A DNA stretch of 64,000 nucleotides from Methanomassiliicoccaceae archaeon (GTDB taxonomy: Archaea > Thermoplasmatota > Thermoplasmata > Methanomassiliicoccales > Methanomethylophilaceae): assembly GCA_003555025.1 (NCBI GenBank), contig PWHV01000005.1, positions 42,529 to 106,528 of the forward strand, read 5' to 3'. A program made the translations under genes and the position numbers. Shown piece after piece: positions 34,204 through 42,641 of this stretch (the first letter of the stretch is position 1; the number at the start of each line of letters is the position of its first letter). The notes below the pieces were generated by a model. That model saw nothing but the letters and a program-made list of their open reading frames with translations. It had not been told where the DNA came from and searched no databases.

Positions 34204-35499
34204 ATGGCAAAGCGAGCATCCATGATTAACGAGGAAGCGCTTTGGATACGGGACAAGGTGCGGGCCCACAACAAGTGGTTCGAGGAGAGCATACCGATGA
34301 TCGCCTCCGAGAACCTGATGAGCCCGTTGGCCAAGGAGATGCTGATATCCGATTTCGCCGACCGCTACGCCGAAGGGCTTCCCGGCAAGCGGTATTATCA
34401 GGGGAACATCTACGTCGACGAGGTAGAGCTCAAGGCCATGGAGATGGCCCGCGAGCTGTTCGACTGCAAGTTCGCCGACCTCAGGCCCGTCTCGGGCACG
34501 GTGGCGAACATGGCCGTTCTCTTCGCCTTCGCTGAACCAGGCGACACCATAACCACCTGCGCCCTGGCGCAGGGCGCCCACATATCGACCGCTAAGTTCG
34601 GCGCCTTCGGACTGCGCTCCGTGAACTCGGTGAACTACCCGTTCAACGAGAGCGACATGAACCTCGACGTTGACGAGACCATCAAGGTCCTCAAGGATGA
34701 GAGGCCGAAGGTGGCGCAGTTCGGCCTCTCGGTATTCCTGTTCCCCCCTCCGCTCAAGGAGCTGATGGACACTTTCAACGAGATAGGCTGCACCGTCTGG
34801 TACGACGCGGCCCATGTGCTCGGCCTCATCGCCGGCGGGCAGTTCCAGGACCCGCTGCGCGAGGGCGCCCACATCCTGTCATCCAGCACCCACAAGACCT
34901 TCCCCGGTCCGAACCACGGCATGCTCCTGGGCGACAACCTCGACGAGGAGCAGGAGAAGGCGCTGCACCGCGCGGTCTTCCCGGGCGTCACGAGCAGCCA
35001 CCACCTGCATGCCATGGCCGCCCTGGCGATGACCTTGGCGGAGATGAAGGTCTATGCTAAGGACTACGCGGCGCAGACGGTGAAGAACTCCCGCGTCCTG
35101 GGCGAGGCCTTGTATGAGAGGGGCATCGACGTGCTCTGCCCCGACCTCGGCTTCACCCGCTCCCACGCCATCGCGGTGGACGTGTCCGCCCACGGCGGTG
35201 GCAAGACGGTGGCCCAGGACCTGGAGGACGCCAATATCATCTGCAACAAGAACATGCTCCCCCGCGACACCTCGGCGGTGAAGCCTTCGGGCATCAGGCT
35301 GGGGGTGCAGGAGCTGACCCGCGTCGGCATGAAGGAGAGCGAGATGGTGCAGGTGGCCGAGCTCATCAGCCGGGTGGCGAATAAGGACCCCCCCGCCAAG
35401 GTGAGGGAGGACGTGAAGGAGCTGAAGCGCGGGTTCACCAAGATCCGCTACTGCTTCAACGAGGGCGAGGAGGCCTACCGCTTCCACGAACTGGTCTGA
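34204..35499 (+). CDS. glyA: Serine hydroxymethyltransferase
   Basis: PLP enzyme moving the serine one-carbon unit to tetrahydrofolate or tetrahydromethanopterin/sarcinapterin. 431 aa. MIASENLMSP near 31, GLPGKRYYQGN near 58, WYDAAHVLGLIAGGQF near 198, and SSTHKTFPGPNHG with Schiff-base Lys231. It has the archaeal-type C-terminal region. The pterin carrier cannot be read from sequence. Preceded by a TTAATAAAAC box 20 bases upstream. Confidence 0.95.
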   Translation: MAKRASMINEEALWIRDKVRAHNKWFEESIPMIASENLMSPLAKEMLISDFADRYAEGLPGKRYYQGNIYVDEVELKAMEMARELFDCKFADLRPVSGTVANMAVLFAFAEPGDTITTCALAQGAHISTAKFGAFGLRSVNSVNYPFNESDMNLDVDETIKVLKDERPKVAQFGLSVFLFPPPLKELMDTFNEIGCTVWYDAAHVLGLIAGGQFQDPLREGAHILSSSTHKTFPGPNHGMLLGDNLDEEQEKALHRAVFPGVTSSHHLHAMAALAMTLAEMKVYAKDYAAQTVKNSRVLGEALYERGIDVLCPDLGFTRSHAIAVDVSAHGGGKTVAQDLEDANIICNKNMLPRDTSAVKPSGIRLGVQELTRVGMKESEMVQVAELISRVANKDPPAKVREDVKELKRGFTKIRYCFNEGEEAYRFHELV

Positions 35500-35823
35500 C
35501 GCCCGTCCGGTAGCGGACCTGACGCTGTGACGGCGGCCATGGTCCTCGTCATGCTCATCGGACCGTTGGCTGGCATGACCCCCTTATGCGATGTCCAATA
35601 TCTGCCCCCTCGCCATCTCGCCGCTTATACATCCGTGGCGACATGAGTGAGCGCTCACCCGATCCAGCATTGCCGTTTGCGACCTCGGCCTTAAAGCCGG
35701 CCGTCGATGGAAACCGATCATGGCCTCAGGGCCGTCACCTTCCCTTTCTACCGGCCTATACCGGCCACCGATCGATTCATGGCCAAGCGGCGGCGCCGTG
35801 GACGTTCATCCAGCCGACGGTTG
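35500..35823. other. 324-base gene-free stretch
   Basis: I see no convincing gene here on either strand. It contains a direct CCGGCC repeat around TATA (about 35742-35764) and a short TTATAC at 35625, but no clear promoter, RNA gene or mobile element. It lies between the convergent 3' ends of glyA and the tRNA thiolation gene. Confidence 0.4.
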
Positions 35824-36747
35824 TCACTGCTCTTCGGGAGGGGTCAGCCCATCGATGAGCTGGCATGCCTTGCAGCTCCCCTCCATGGTCGGTTCGCCGC
35901 ACCGGCACTCAACCAGCTCCGCCGAGGGGAGGCCGGCGCGCAGCATCGGCGCCAGCTTGTCGTAGGACGATAGGATGCTGAACTTCGACCCGGGGGACCT
36001 GGTCTCCAGCCGGTCGACCACATCGCGGTACTGGTTCCGCAGTGCGGTCTCGGCGTAGGGGCAGACGCCGTCATGGAATTCCAGGCCGGCGAGGACGGCG
36101 TAGAGGTAGGACTCCTTCTCCGGCACCGCCCGCAAAGGCTGTATCCGCGGCACCAGGCCCGGCTGCACCTTGACGTGCGGCCCCATGCGGGCCATCCTCT
36201 CCACGTCGCCGCGCACGAAGTTCATCATTATCGACTGGGCGGTGTCATCGAGGTTCAGGCCGGTGGCGAGATGCCCGCATCCCAGCTCTCGCGCCTTCGC
36301 GTTCAGGCAACGCCGCCGTAGCACGCCGCAATAGGTGCAGGGGCTGCTCTCGCCCGTCCGCGGGGCGATTTCGTCCATGGACATGCCGAACTCGTCCGGG
36401 AACGACAGCTCATGATAAGGTACGCCATGCTCCTCGCAATAGCGTTCGGCGATGTCCAGGCTGGGCCGCCGATAGCCCTTGATGCCCTCGTCCACCGAGA
36501 TGCAGTGGACCTCGGCGTCGCGCCTTTTGCCCAGGCTACGCATTATAAGGTCAAGGGTTACGATGCTGTCCTTGCCTCCGGAGACGGCAACTCCGATCCT
36601 CGCTCCCCGCGAGAGGTCGACCTGGCGGCGCAGCTCCTTCTTGACCCTCCTCTCCACATAAGACAGGAAATGGCCCTCGCAGAGATGGCTGCCGTTGTAG
36701 CGGATGAAGGTCACCGCCCCCTTGCCGCAATGATCGCATCTCAACAT
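35824..36747 (-). CDS. Ncs6/TtuA-type tRNA 2-thiolation enzyme
   Basis: Uses a sulfur-carrier thiocarboxylate to thiolate tRNA uridine. 307 aa. An N-terminal zinc site (LRCDHCG ... LCEGHF), the PP-loop VAVSGGKDSI near 51-60, the catalytic cysteine region SPCTYCGVLRRRCL near 135, DGVCPYAET near 232 with the third cluster cysteine, and a C-terminal zinc site (CRCGEPT, CKACQ). The three central cysteines fit the oxygen-sensitive 4Fe-4S type of TtuA/Ncs6. Start ATG 36747, following GGGGGGTTGGATGGG. Confidence 0.9.
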   Translation of the reverse strand: MLRCDHCGKGAVTFIRYNGSHLCEGHFLSYVERRVKKELRRQVDLSRGARIGVAVSGGKDSIVTLDLIMRSLGKRRDAEVHCISVDEGIKGYRRPSLDIAERYCEEHGVPYHELSFPDEFGMSMDEIAPRTGESSPCTYCGVLRRRCLNAKARELGCGHLATGLNLDDTAQSIMMNFVRGDVERMARMGPHVKVQPGLVPRIQPLRAVPEKESYLYAVLAGLEFHDGVCPYAETALRNQYRDVVDRLETRSPGSKFSILSSYDKLAPMLRAGLPSAELVECRCGEPTMEGSCKACQLIDGLTPPEEQ

Positions 36748-36786
36748 CCCATCCAACCCCCCGGTGTCATATCGTTTTCGGCGCGC

Positions 36787-37947
36787 TCAGCGGTCGAGGA
36801 TCTCCTCCAGCTTGGCGCGCAGCACCTTGGAGGGCATGTCCGGCACCGAGATGTAGGTGGTCCTTCCCCCGTCGGGGTCCCCCTTGACCTGGGTGTTGAG
36901 GAGCCCCAGGTCGGAGAGGTCGTTGAGGTAGTTCCAGAACTGGGTGTGCTTGCGGGGCTTCTCCCCGTACTCCTCTGCCACCACATGGTAGGTCTTCTCC
37001 GCCTTGCCGGTGTTCACGTAGGCGTCCTCCTTGAGGCATCGCGTCACCGCGAGGAGGGTGAGGGAGCGATGCAGGTCCAGCTGCTCGAGCTTGGACTCGG
37101 TTATGGTGGAGTAGGTGAGCGCCTTTGCCTCCCGCACCAGCTCAGCCTTCACCTCGGTGAAGCCCTCCTCCTCCGCCAGCAGGGCGGACTTCTCCAACAG
37201 CTCGATGGCGAAACGGGCGTCGCCCCATTCGGAGGCGATGTCCGCTATCAGGTCCATGCAGTCGTCCCGCACCGTGCCGGGGTTCATGCCCATCGACGCC
37301 CTCCCCTCCACGATGTCCCGCAGCTCGGAACGGTCGTATCGGGAGAAACGTACGGTGTTGGCCCGCTTGAAGGTGCTCATCGACGCCTGGTCCAGGCGGT
37401 CGAGCACATAATCCTGGGATATCATCATCAGCGACAGGGAGGTGGAGGGGTCCACCCTCTCCTCGTTGAAGCGTGATAACTGATAAATCAGGTCCTGCGC
37501 CCCCTTCTTCAGCAGCACGTCCACCTCGTCGAGCATAACCACCAAGCGGAGGCGCCTCTTCTCCACGTGCTTCTTCAGCGCCCGCAGCATCTCCGACACC
37601 GAGAACCCCCGGTCAGGGTAGCCCTCGTCGAAATGCCTTATCAGGCGGAGGAGGACCGAGGACTCGGTGCTGCTCTGGCGGCAGTTCACTATCACGTAGT
37701 CCATCGGCACGCCCTTGTCGGCGGCGTGCCGCATCATGTCCATGCAGAAGCGCTTGGCGGTCGCGGTCTTGCCGGTGCCCACCGATCCGATGAGGAACGC
37801 GGACTGCGGGCCGCCGCTCTCCACCACGGGGCGGAAGAGCATGCCCAAAGAGCGCATCTGCTCCTCACGGTGCACCAGCTTGTCGGGGACGTAGTCGAAC
37901 GTCAGGACCTTGGGGTCGCGGATTATCGCCGATCGCCTTTCGAACAT
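36787..37947 (-). CDS. Orc1/Cdc6-family replication initiator ATPase
   Basis: Origin-recognition and helicase-loading AAA+ protein. 386 aa. Walker A GSVGTGKT at 54-61, Walker B VVMLDEVDVL near 134-143, and a C-terminal winged helix (TQFWNYLNDLSDLGLLNTQVKGDPDGGRTTYISV). The chosen ATG is 37947, giving MFERRSAIIRDPKVLTF. It starts 2 bases after the stop of the NIF3-like gene, so it has no promoter of its own and no adjacent origin. Confidence 0.92.
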   Translation of the reverse strand: MFERRSAIIRDPKVLTFDYVPDKLVHREEQMRSLGMLFRPVVESGGPQSAFLIGSVGTGKTATAKRFCMDMMRHAADKGVPMDYVIVNCRQSSTESSVLLRLIRHFDEGYPDRGFSVSEMLRALKKHVEKRRLRLVVMLDEVDVLLKKGAQDLIYQLSRFNEERVDPSTSLSLMMISQDYVLDRLDQASMSTFKRANTVRFSRYDRSELRDIVEGRASMGMNPGTVRDDCMDLIADIASEWGDARFAIELLEKSALLAEEEGFTEVKAELVREAKALTYSTITESKLEQLDLHRSLTLLAVTRCLKEDAYVNTGKAEKTYHVVAEEYGEKPRKHTQFWNYLNDLSDLGLLNTQVKGDPDGGRTTYISVPDMPSKVLRAKLEEILDR

Positions 37948-37949
37948 CT

Positions 37950-38903
37950 TCAGTTCCTGCTCACTCTTATGAAGCCGGAGCACGGAAGCACCTCGATGCC
38001 CTCCGCCTCCAGCAGGTCGGCGGCCTGGTTCATGCCCAGCGAGTCCGAGGACATGTGGCCGGCGATGACCACGTTGATATGGTATTTCTTGCACTCCTCT
38101 ATATGCTTCTCGGGGAAGTGCATGCCCACCACCGTGCCGATGCCGGCGTCGGCGAGCCTCTCATAAATCTCCGTGGGCCCGGAGGTGCCGCCGGTCATCT
38201 TGACCGCGAACTTGCCGACGCTGCTTTCTTTCTTGCCGTGGATGATGCGCGGCGGGGAGTTGCTCTTGGCGGCCAAACGGTACTCGGGGAGCTCCATGAT
38301 CGCGTCCACCATGTTCTCCAGGCGCCGGGGGGCCTTCTCCTCGAGGTAATCCTCGAGGAAGCTCTGCGCCAGGTTGTCGGTGGGGGTGTGGACGTTCATC
38401 AGCGGTATATCCAGCAGACGGCAGGCGTCCACCGCCTGGTTGTAATTGGAGCCCAGCACCGCCCGGCCAACCTCGTCTATGCGCTTGGTCATCATCCCCT
38501 CGGCGATGTTTATGGGTATGCCCAGCTCATGGTACATGCCCTCCTGCATGTTCATCACTTCAGGGAAGATGGTCTTACCCATCCCGATGGGATGGTGGCC
38601 TATTATGGCGTCTATGCTCCTGCCTTTCTCGCGGAGGCGGTCGGCGAGGACCGCCTCGCCGGTGCCGATGTCGATGCCCCACATCAGCGTGCCGATCTCC
38701 GTGTCCTCATCGCCGTAGGATACGCGGCTGTCGGCGTAGGGGTTCCAGAGCCTCTCCTGGTCGAAGAGCTCCTTCTTGTCCTCGTCCAGTTTCTCGTACT
38801 CGGAGTTCTGTTTCTCCAACGCCTCCTCTATCTCCTCGCGGCCTCGGGGGTCCGCTTCCATACCTTTCTCTATCAACATGCGATAGGCGTCGATGAGTTT
38901 CAT
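37950..38903 (-). CDS. NIF3-like metal-binding protein
   Basis: A 317-aa protein of the NGG1-interacting factor 3 group. An N-terminal helical/coiled segment (residues 15-55, EEIEEALEKQNSEYEKLDEDKKELFD) precedes the fold: WGIDIGTGEAV, IGHHPIGMGK with two histidines, LMNVHTPTDN, and a C-terminal IAGHMSSDSLG. These match the dinuclear metal ligands of NIF3 proteins. It lacks the inserted CutA-like domain, which occurs as a separate gene at 12899. Function is unknown. The ATG at 38903 was preferred to a TTG one codon earlier. It is coupled to cdc6. Confidence 0.78.
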   Translation of the reverse strand: MKLIDAYRMLIEKGMEADPRGREEIEEALEKQNSEYEKLDEDKKELFDQERLWNPYADSRVSYGDEDTEIGTLMWGIDIGTGEAVLADRLREKGRSIDAIIGHHPIGMGKTIFPEVMNMQEGMYHELGIPINIAEGMMTKRIDEVGRAVLGSNYNQAVDACRLLDIPLMNVHTPTDNLAQSFLEDYLEEKAPRRLENMVDAIMELPEYRLAAKSNSPPRIIHGKKESSVGKFAVKMTGGTSGPTEIYERLADAGIGTVVGMHFPEKHIEECKKYHINVVIAGHMSSDSLGMNQAADLLEAEGIEVLPCSGFIRVSRN

Positions 38904-39015
38904 CAACTTGGTTAGGAAGGATTAATGTTATCAAGTTTTGCCATAAGGGACAATTTCGCCCATCCCTCGGGGGAAAGTATTTTTTAACCATACCCGATAG
39001 CGACGATGGTTGGCC

Positions 39016-39966
39016 ATGAGGGAGATTTGGATAGAGAAATACCGCCCCCGCAGCCTGGAGGAGGTGGTGGGCCAGAAGCACATCATCGAGAGGCTGCGGT
39101 CCTATGTGAACACCCAGAACATGCCCCACCTGCTGTTCACCGGCCCCGCCGGCACCGGCAAGACCACCTGCGCCCTATCACTGGCGAAGGAGATGTTCGG
39201 CGAAGGTTGGAGAGGCAACGTCATCGAGCTCAACGCTTCCGACGAGAGGGGAATAGACGTGGTCCGGGGGAAGATCAAGGATTTCGCCCGCACCTCGCCC
39301 TTGGGAGGGGCGGAGTTCAAGCTCATATTCCTCGACGAGGCCGACGCGCTCACGCCCGAGGCCCAGGCGGCGCTGCGCCGCACCATGGAGCGCTACTCGG
39401 GGATATGCCGTTTCATACTGTCCTGCAACTACTCCTCCAAGATAATCGACCCCATACAGTCCCGCTGCGCGGTGTTCCGCTTCAGCCCCCTTACCGCCGA
39501 TGACCTCAAGGGGTACGTGTCGCACATCGCCGGGGAGGAGGAGGTTTCCATCGACGAAGAGGCGGTGGACGCTTTGGTCCATGTGTCCCAGGGGGACATG
39601 AGGAAGGCGATCAACTCACTGCAGGTGGCGGCCTCCTTGGGCGTCCACATCGACCTCGATGTGGTCTACCAGACCACTGGCATGGCCAGGCCGGAGGAGG
39701 TGCGCGGCATGCTGGAGAAGGCTTTGTCCGGGGACTTCCTGCAGGCGCGGGCGATGCTCGACGACATAATGATAAACTACGGCCTCTCCGGCCAGGACAT
39801 CATCAAACAGATCCACCGCAGCTATTACGAGCTGGCGATATCCGACTCAGAGAAGGTGCGGCTCATAGACCGCACCGGTGAGGTGGAGTTCCGCATGGTG
39901 GAGGGCAGCAACGAACGCATCCAGCTGGAGGCGCTGCTCGCCTATCTGACCATGATCGGCTCGTGA
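39016..39966 (+). CDS. rfcS: Replication factor C small subunit
   Basis: Clamp-loader subunit that opens PCNA onto primed DNA. 316 aa. RFC boxes: EKYRPRSLEEVVGQ, Walker A GPAGTGKTT at 43-51, ELNASDERGIDVVR, Walker B LIFLDEADAL, and the arginine-finger SRC motif in IQSRCAVFRF. ATG 39016 chosen over TTG 39010. Upstream, 38907-39015 holds a TTTTTAACC box. The large subunit is not in the window. Confidence 0.96.
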   Translation: MREIWIEKYRPRSLEEVVGQKHIIERLRSYVNTQNMPHLLFTGPAGTGKTTCALSLAKEMFGEGWRGNVIELNASDERGIDVVRGKIKDFARTSPLGGAEFKLIFLDEADALTPEAQAALRRTMERYSGICRFILSCNYSSKIIDPIQSRCAVFRFSPLTADDLKGYVSHIAGEEEVSIDEEAVDALVHVSQGDMRKAINSLQVAASLGVHIDLDVVYQTTGMARPEEVRGMLEKALSGDFLQARAMLDDIMINYGLSGQDIIKQIHRSYYELAISDSEKVRLIDRTGEVEFRMVEGSNERIQLEALLAYLTMIGS

Positions 39967-39980
39967 GGCGGTCAAGCCAA

Positions 39981-39990
39981 GCTATAAATA
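39981..39990 (+). promoter_or_regulatory. TATA-like box of the L40e gene
   Basis: GCTATAAATA, a strong match about 40 bases before the ATG at 40024. Initiation would be near 40010, leaving a short leader with GGAG. Confidence 0.5.
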
Positions 39991-40023
39991 AGGATTCATT
40001 ATTCAGAGCCCTGGAGATTTCGT

Positions 40024-40173
40024 ATGGCACGTTTCAAAGAGGCTGATGAGAGGCTTCTCAACAAGAAGGTATGCATGAGTTGCTCGGTGACCAACGCAGC
40101 TAAGGCATCGAGATGCCGCAAGTGTGGATACAGCAAGCTCCGCGCCAAGGCCAAGGAGAGCAGGAAATCGTGA
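40024..40173 (+). CDS. rpl40e: Ribosomal protein L40e
   Basis: A 49-residue large-subunit protein starting [20 protein letters not shown] and ending KESRKS. The C4 zinc finger is CMSC ... CRKC. A basic tail ([12 protein letters not shown]) contacts rRNA. In eukaryotes it is fused to ubiquitin; in archaea it stands alone, as here. Its own TATA-like box and a GGAG site are visible. Easily missed because of its length. Confidence 0.95.
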   Translation: MARFKEADERLLNKKVCMSCSVTNAAKASRCRKCGYSKLRAKAKESRKS

Positions 40174-40291
40174 TCGCCGTGCCGTTGTCGACGGCCTGCG
40201 GCCATCGAACCGAGCAAATGCTGATGCACGGGTCATGTTTGAAATACGTGTACTGTTATGAAACGGCACACATCCGGTCGGAGGTTTGGCA

Positions 40292-41209
40292 ATGAAGGTC
40301 CTCATAATCGATGACAACGTGGCCATACAGGAGATAGTCTCGGAGATATTGACCACCGAGGAGCACACGGTGGAGGCAGTGTCCAACGGCAAGGAGGCCT
40401 TCAACAAGATAAGGCAGTTCCGCCCGGACCTGGTGCTGCTGGACATCAACCTCCCGGACATGGACGGCTGGACCATCCTCCGCAAGATGAAGGAGGACGG
40501 GCTCACCCAGGACCTGAAGGTCCTCATGTTCACCGCCGACACCGACATCGGCAGCGAGATATTCGGCCTGCAGGACGTGGTCGACGGCTACATCAGGAAA
40601 CCCTTCAAGGGCAAGGAGCTCATCGAGAGGATGAAAACGATCTCCAAGGACGAGGCCGAAGAGGACCCCAAGGGGAAGTTGAAGTTCAAGTCCTTATTCG
40701 GCAAGAAGGAGGAGAAGGCCGCCTCCACCGGGCATCGAAAGCTCAACCTCAAATCGGGCAAGGCCTACATCGTAATGGAGAAGAAGCCGCAGCGGATATA
40801 CGAGGGCTTCGTGGTCGAGGTCTTCGACGGCAAGGCGGGACTGGTGGTCACCAGCGAGCATCCCAAGTCCATACGGGAGAAATGGGGCCTGGAGAAGACA
40901 CCCATCGTTTGGCTCACCTCCCGCAGCGGCAAGGCCTACATAGACCCCGGCAAGCTGGGCAGCATAACATCCTACATATCCCAATTCATCGAGAACAGCA
41001 AGAACAGCGTGATACTCATAGACGGGCTGGACGTGCTGATGGTCAACAACGAGTTCAACCAGGTGCTGAAGATGATCAACCAGATCGATGACCTCCTGGT
41101 GGACAACAACGCCATCCTGCTGCTGGCCCTCAACTCCAAGGTCCTGGACCAGAAGGACCTGGCGCTGATCGAGCGCAACAAGGAGATATTGGACTTCATG
41201 GCCGACTGA
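40292..41209 (+). CDS. Response regulator receiver fused to a DUF835-like output domain
   Basis: A 305-aa cytoplasmic regulator. Residues 1-120 are a CheY-type receiver: acidic pocket Asp7-Asp8, phospho-acceptor Asp51 (LVLLDINLPDMDG), Thr near 83 and Lys102 (YIRKPFKG). A charged linker (~130-155) leads to a C-terminal domain with KSGKAYIVMEKKPQRIYEGF, TSEHPKSIREKWGL and NSVILIDGLDVLMVNNEF, which resembles DUF835, common in archaeal signal proteins. The cognate histidine kinase is not in the window. ATG 40292 follows the ribosome site GGAGGTTTGGCA. Confidence 0.88.
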   Translation: MKVLIIDDNVAIQEIVSEILTTEEHTVEAVSNGKEAFNKIRQFRPDLVLLDINLPDMDGWTILRKMKEDGLTQDLKVLMFTADTDIGSEIFGLQDVVDGYIRKPFKGKELIERMKTISKDEAEEDPKGKLKFKSLFGKKEEKAASTGHRKLNLKSGKAYIVMEKKPQRIYEGFVVEVFDGKAGLVVTSEHPKSIREKWGLEKTPIVWLTSRSGKAYIDPGKLGSITSYISQFIENSKNSVILIDGLDVLMVNNEFNQVLKMINQIDDLLVDNNAILLLALNSKVLDQKDLALIERNKEILDFMAD

Positions 41210-41228
41210 GGCCTTACGGGTGTTCCTG

Positions 41229-42494
41229 ATGATCATTGACAGGGTTTGGGCAAGAGAGGTCCTGGACTCCCGCGGCAACCCCACCGTTGAGGCGGAGGTC
41301 TTCGCGGGAGGGACGAGCGCATCGGCCATCGCGCCCTCGGGGGCGTCCACCGGCAGCTTCGAGGCCATCGAGCTCCGTGACGGCGGACCGCGCTTCGGGG
41401 GAAAGGGCGTACTGACGGCGGTGGGCAACATCCGCAGCCGGGTCTCGCCGGCGTTGAAGGGCATGGACACTCGCGAGCAGCGCGCCGTCGATGAGGCTCT
41501 GGTCCGCCTCGACGGCACCGCCAACAAGGCCTCGCTGGGAGGCAATGCGGTGACCGCGGTCAGCATGGCGGTGGCAAAAATGGGCGCCATCGCCGGGGGC
41601 AAGCAGGTCTACGAGCACATCGGCGATGACGGTGTCACCCTCCCGGTGCCGATGTTCAACATCATTAACGGAGGCAAGCACGCCGGCGGAGATCTCCGGA
41701 TCCAGGAGTTCATGGTGGTGCCAGCGGGGGCGGATAGCTTCAGCGACTGCCTGCGCATGTCGGCGGAGATCTACGCCTCCCTCAAGAGCCTGCTCAAGAA
41801 CCGCTACGGCGTCGCCGCCGTCAACATCGGCGACGAGGGCGGTTTCGCCCCGCCACTGGACGACTCCTTCGAGGCGCTGTCGACCATGACCACTGCCATA
41901 GAGGACGCCGGCTACACTCCGGGAAAGGACGCGCTATTGGCACTGGACGCCGCCGCCAGCGAGTTCTTCAAGACGGGGGTTTACAACATCGACGACAAGG
42001 AGCTCTCCGCCGGCGAGCTGGTGGACCACTACGCCCTGATGGCGGAGGAGTTCCCGCTTATCAGCATCGAGGACCCCTTTGATGAGGAGGAGTTCGAGGC
42101 GCTGGGGGAGCTCACCCGTAAGCTGGGCGACAGGGTCCAGATCGTGGGCGACGATGTATTCGTGACCAATGTGGAGCGTCTGCGCAAGGGCATATCCATG
42201 GGCGCGGCCAATGCGCTGCTTCTCAAGGTCAATCAGATCGGCACCGTCTCTGAGGCCGAGGACGCCGCCCGCATGAGCTACAGCAACGGATACAATGTGG
42301 TGGTCTCGCACCGCTCGGGGGAGTCCGAGGATGTGACCATAGCCGACCTGGCGGTCGGCTGGGGCACGGGGCAGATAAAGACCGGCGCCCCCGCCCGCGG
42401 CGAGAGGACCGCCAAGTACAACCGCCTGCTGCGCATCGAGGAGGCCCTGGAGGGGAAGGCGTGCTTCCCCGGCGCGAAGGCCTTCAAGCGCTGA
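41229..42494 (+). CDS. eno: Enolase
   Basis: Converts 2-phosphoglycerate to phosphoenolpyruvate. 421 aa. Substrate and magnesium sites: VLDSRGNPTVE near 12, SGASTGSFEAIELRDG near 38-53, NIGDEGGFAPP near 199, LDAAASEF (Asp ligand), SIEDPFDEEE, VGDDVFVTN, and SHRSGESED near the end. The ATG at 41229 gives MIIDRVWAREVLDSRGN, the family opening; a GTG at 41220 is in frame. It probably serves gluconeogenesis in an archaeon of this type. Confidence 0.96.
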   Translation: MIIDRVWAREVLDSRGNPTVEAEVFAGGTSASAIAPSGASTGSFEAIELRDGGPRFGGKGVLTAVGNIRSRVSPALKGMDTREQRAVDEALVRLDGTANKASLGGNAVTAVSMAVAKMGAIAGGKQVYEHIGDDGVTLPVPMFNIINGGKHAGGDLRIQEFMVVPAGADSFSDCLRMSAEIYASLKSLLKNRYGVAAVNIGDEGGFAPPLDDSFEALSTMTTAIEDAGYTPGKDALLALDAAASEFFKTGVYNIDDKELSAGELVDHYALMAEEFPLISIEDPFDEEEFEALGELTRKLGDRVQIVGDDVFVTNVERLRKGISMGAANALLLKVNQIGTVSEAEDAARMSYSNGYNVVVSHRSGESEDVTIADLAVGWGTGQIKTGAPARGERTAKYNRLLRIEEALEGKACFPGAKAFKR

Positions 42495-42641
42495 GGGATA
42501 AGATTATTCCCGTTGAGTCCTATGACCGGGCATGCCATCGCCGCCAGGACTGATGCCATCGTCACGTTCGGACCGCCGCGGAAACTGCGTACAAAGTCCG
42601 CCGTCCTCCGAGATCGATGATTCTGCGAGGGGGGGCCCTGA

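Noticed and set aside
35500..35823. Possible gene in the gap after glyA
   Set aside because: Open frames here lack ribosome sites and family signal, and their codon use differs from that of neighbours.
42580..42640. Possible promoter or small RNA before the NAPRTase-family gene
   Set aside because: The stretch is GC-rich with no TATA-like box and no convincing stem; only a purine-rich ribosome site is clear.
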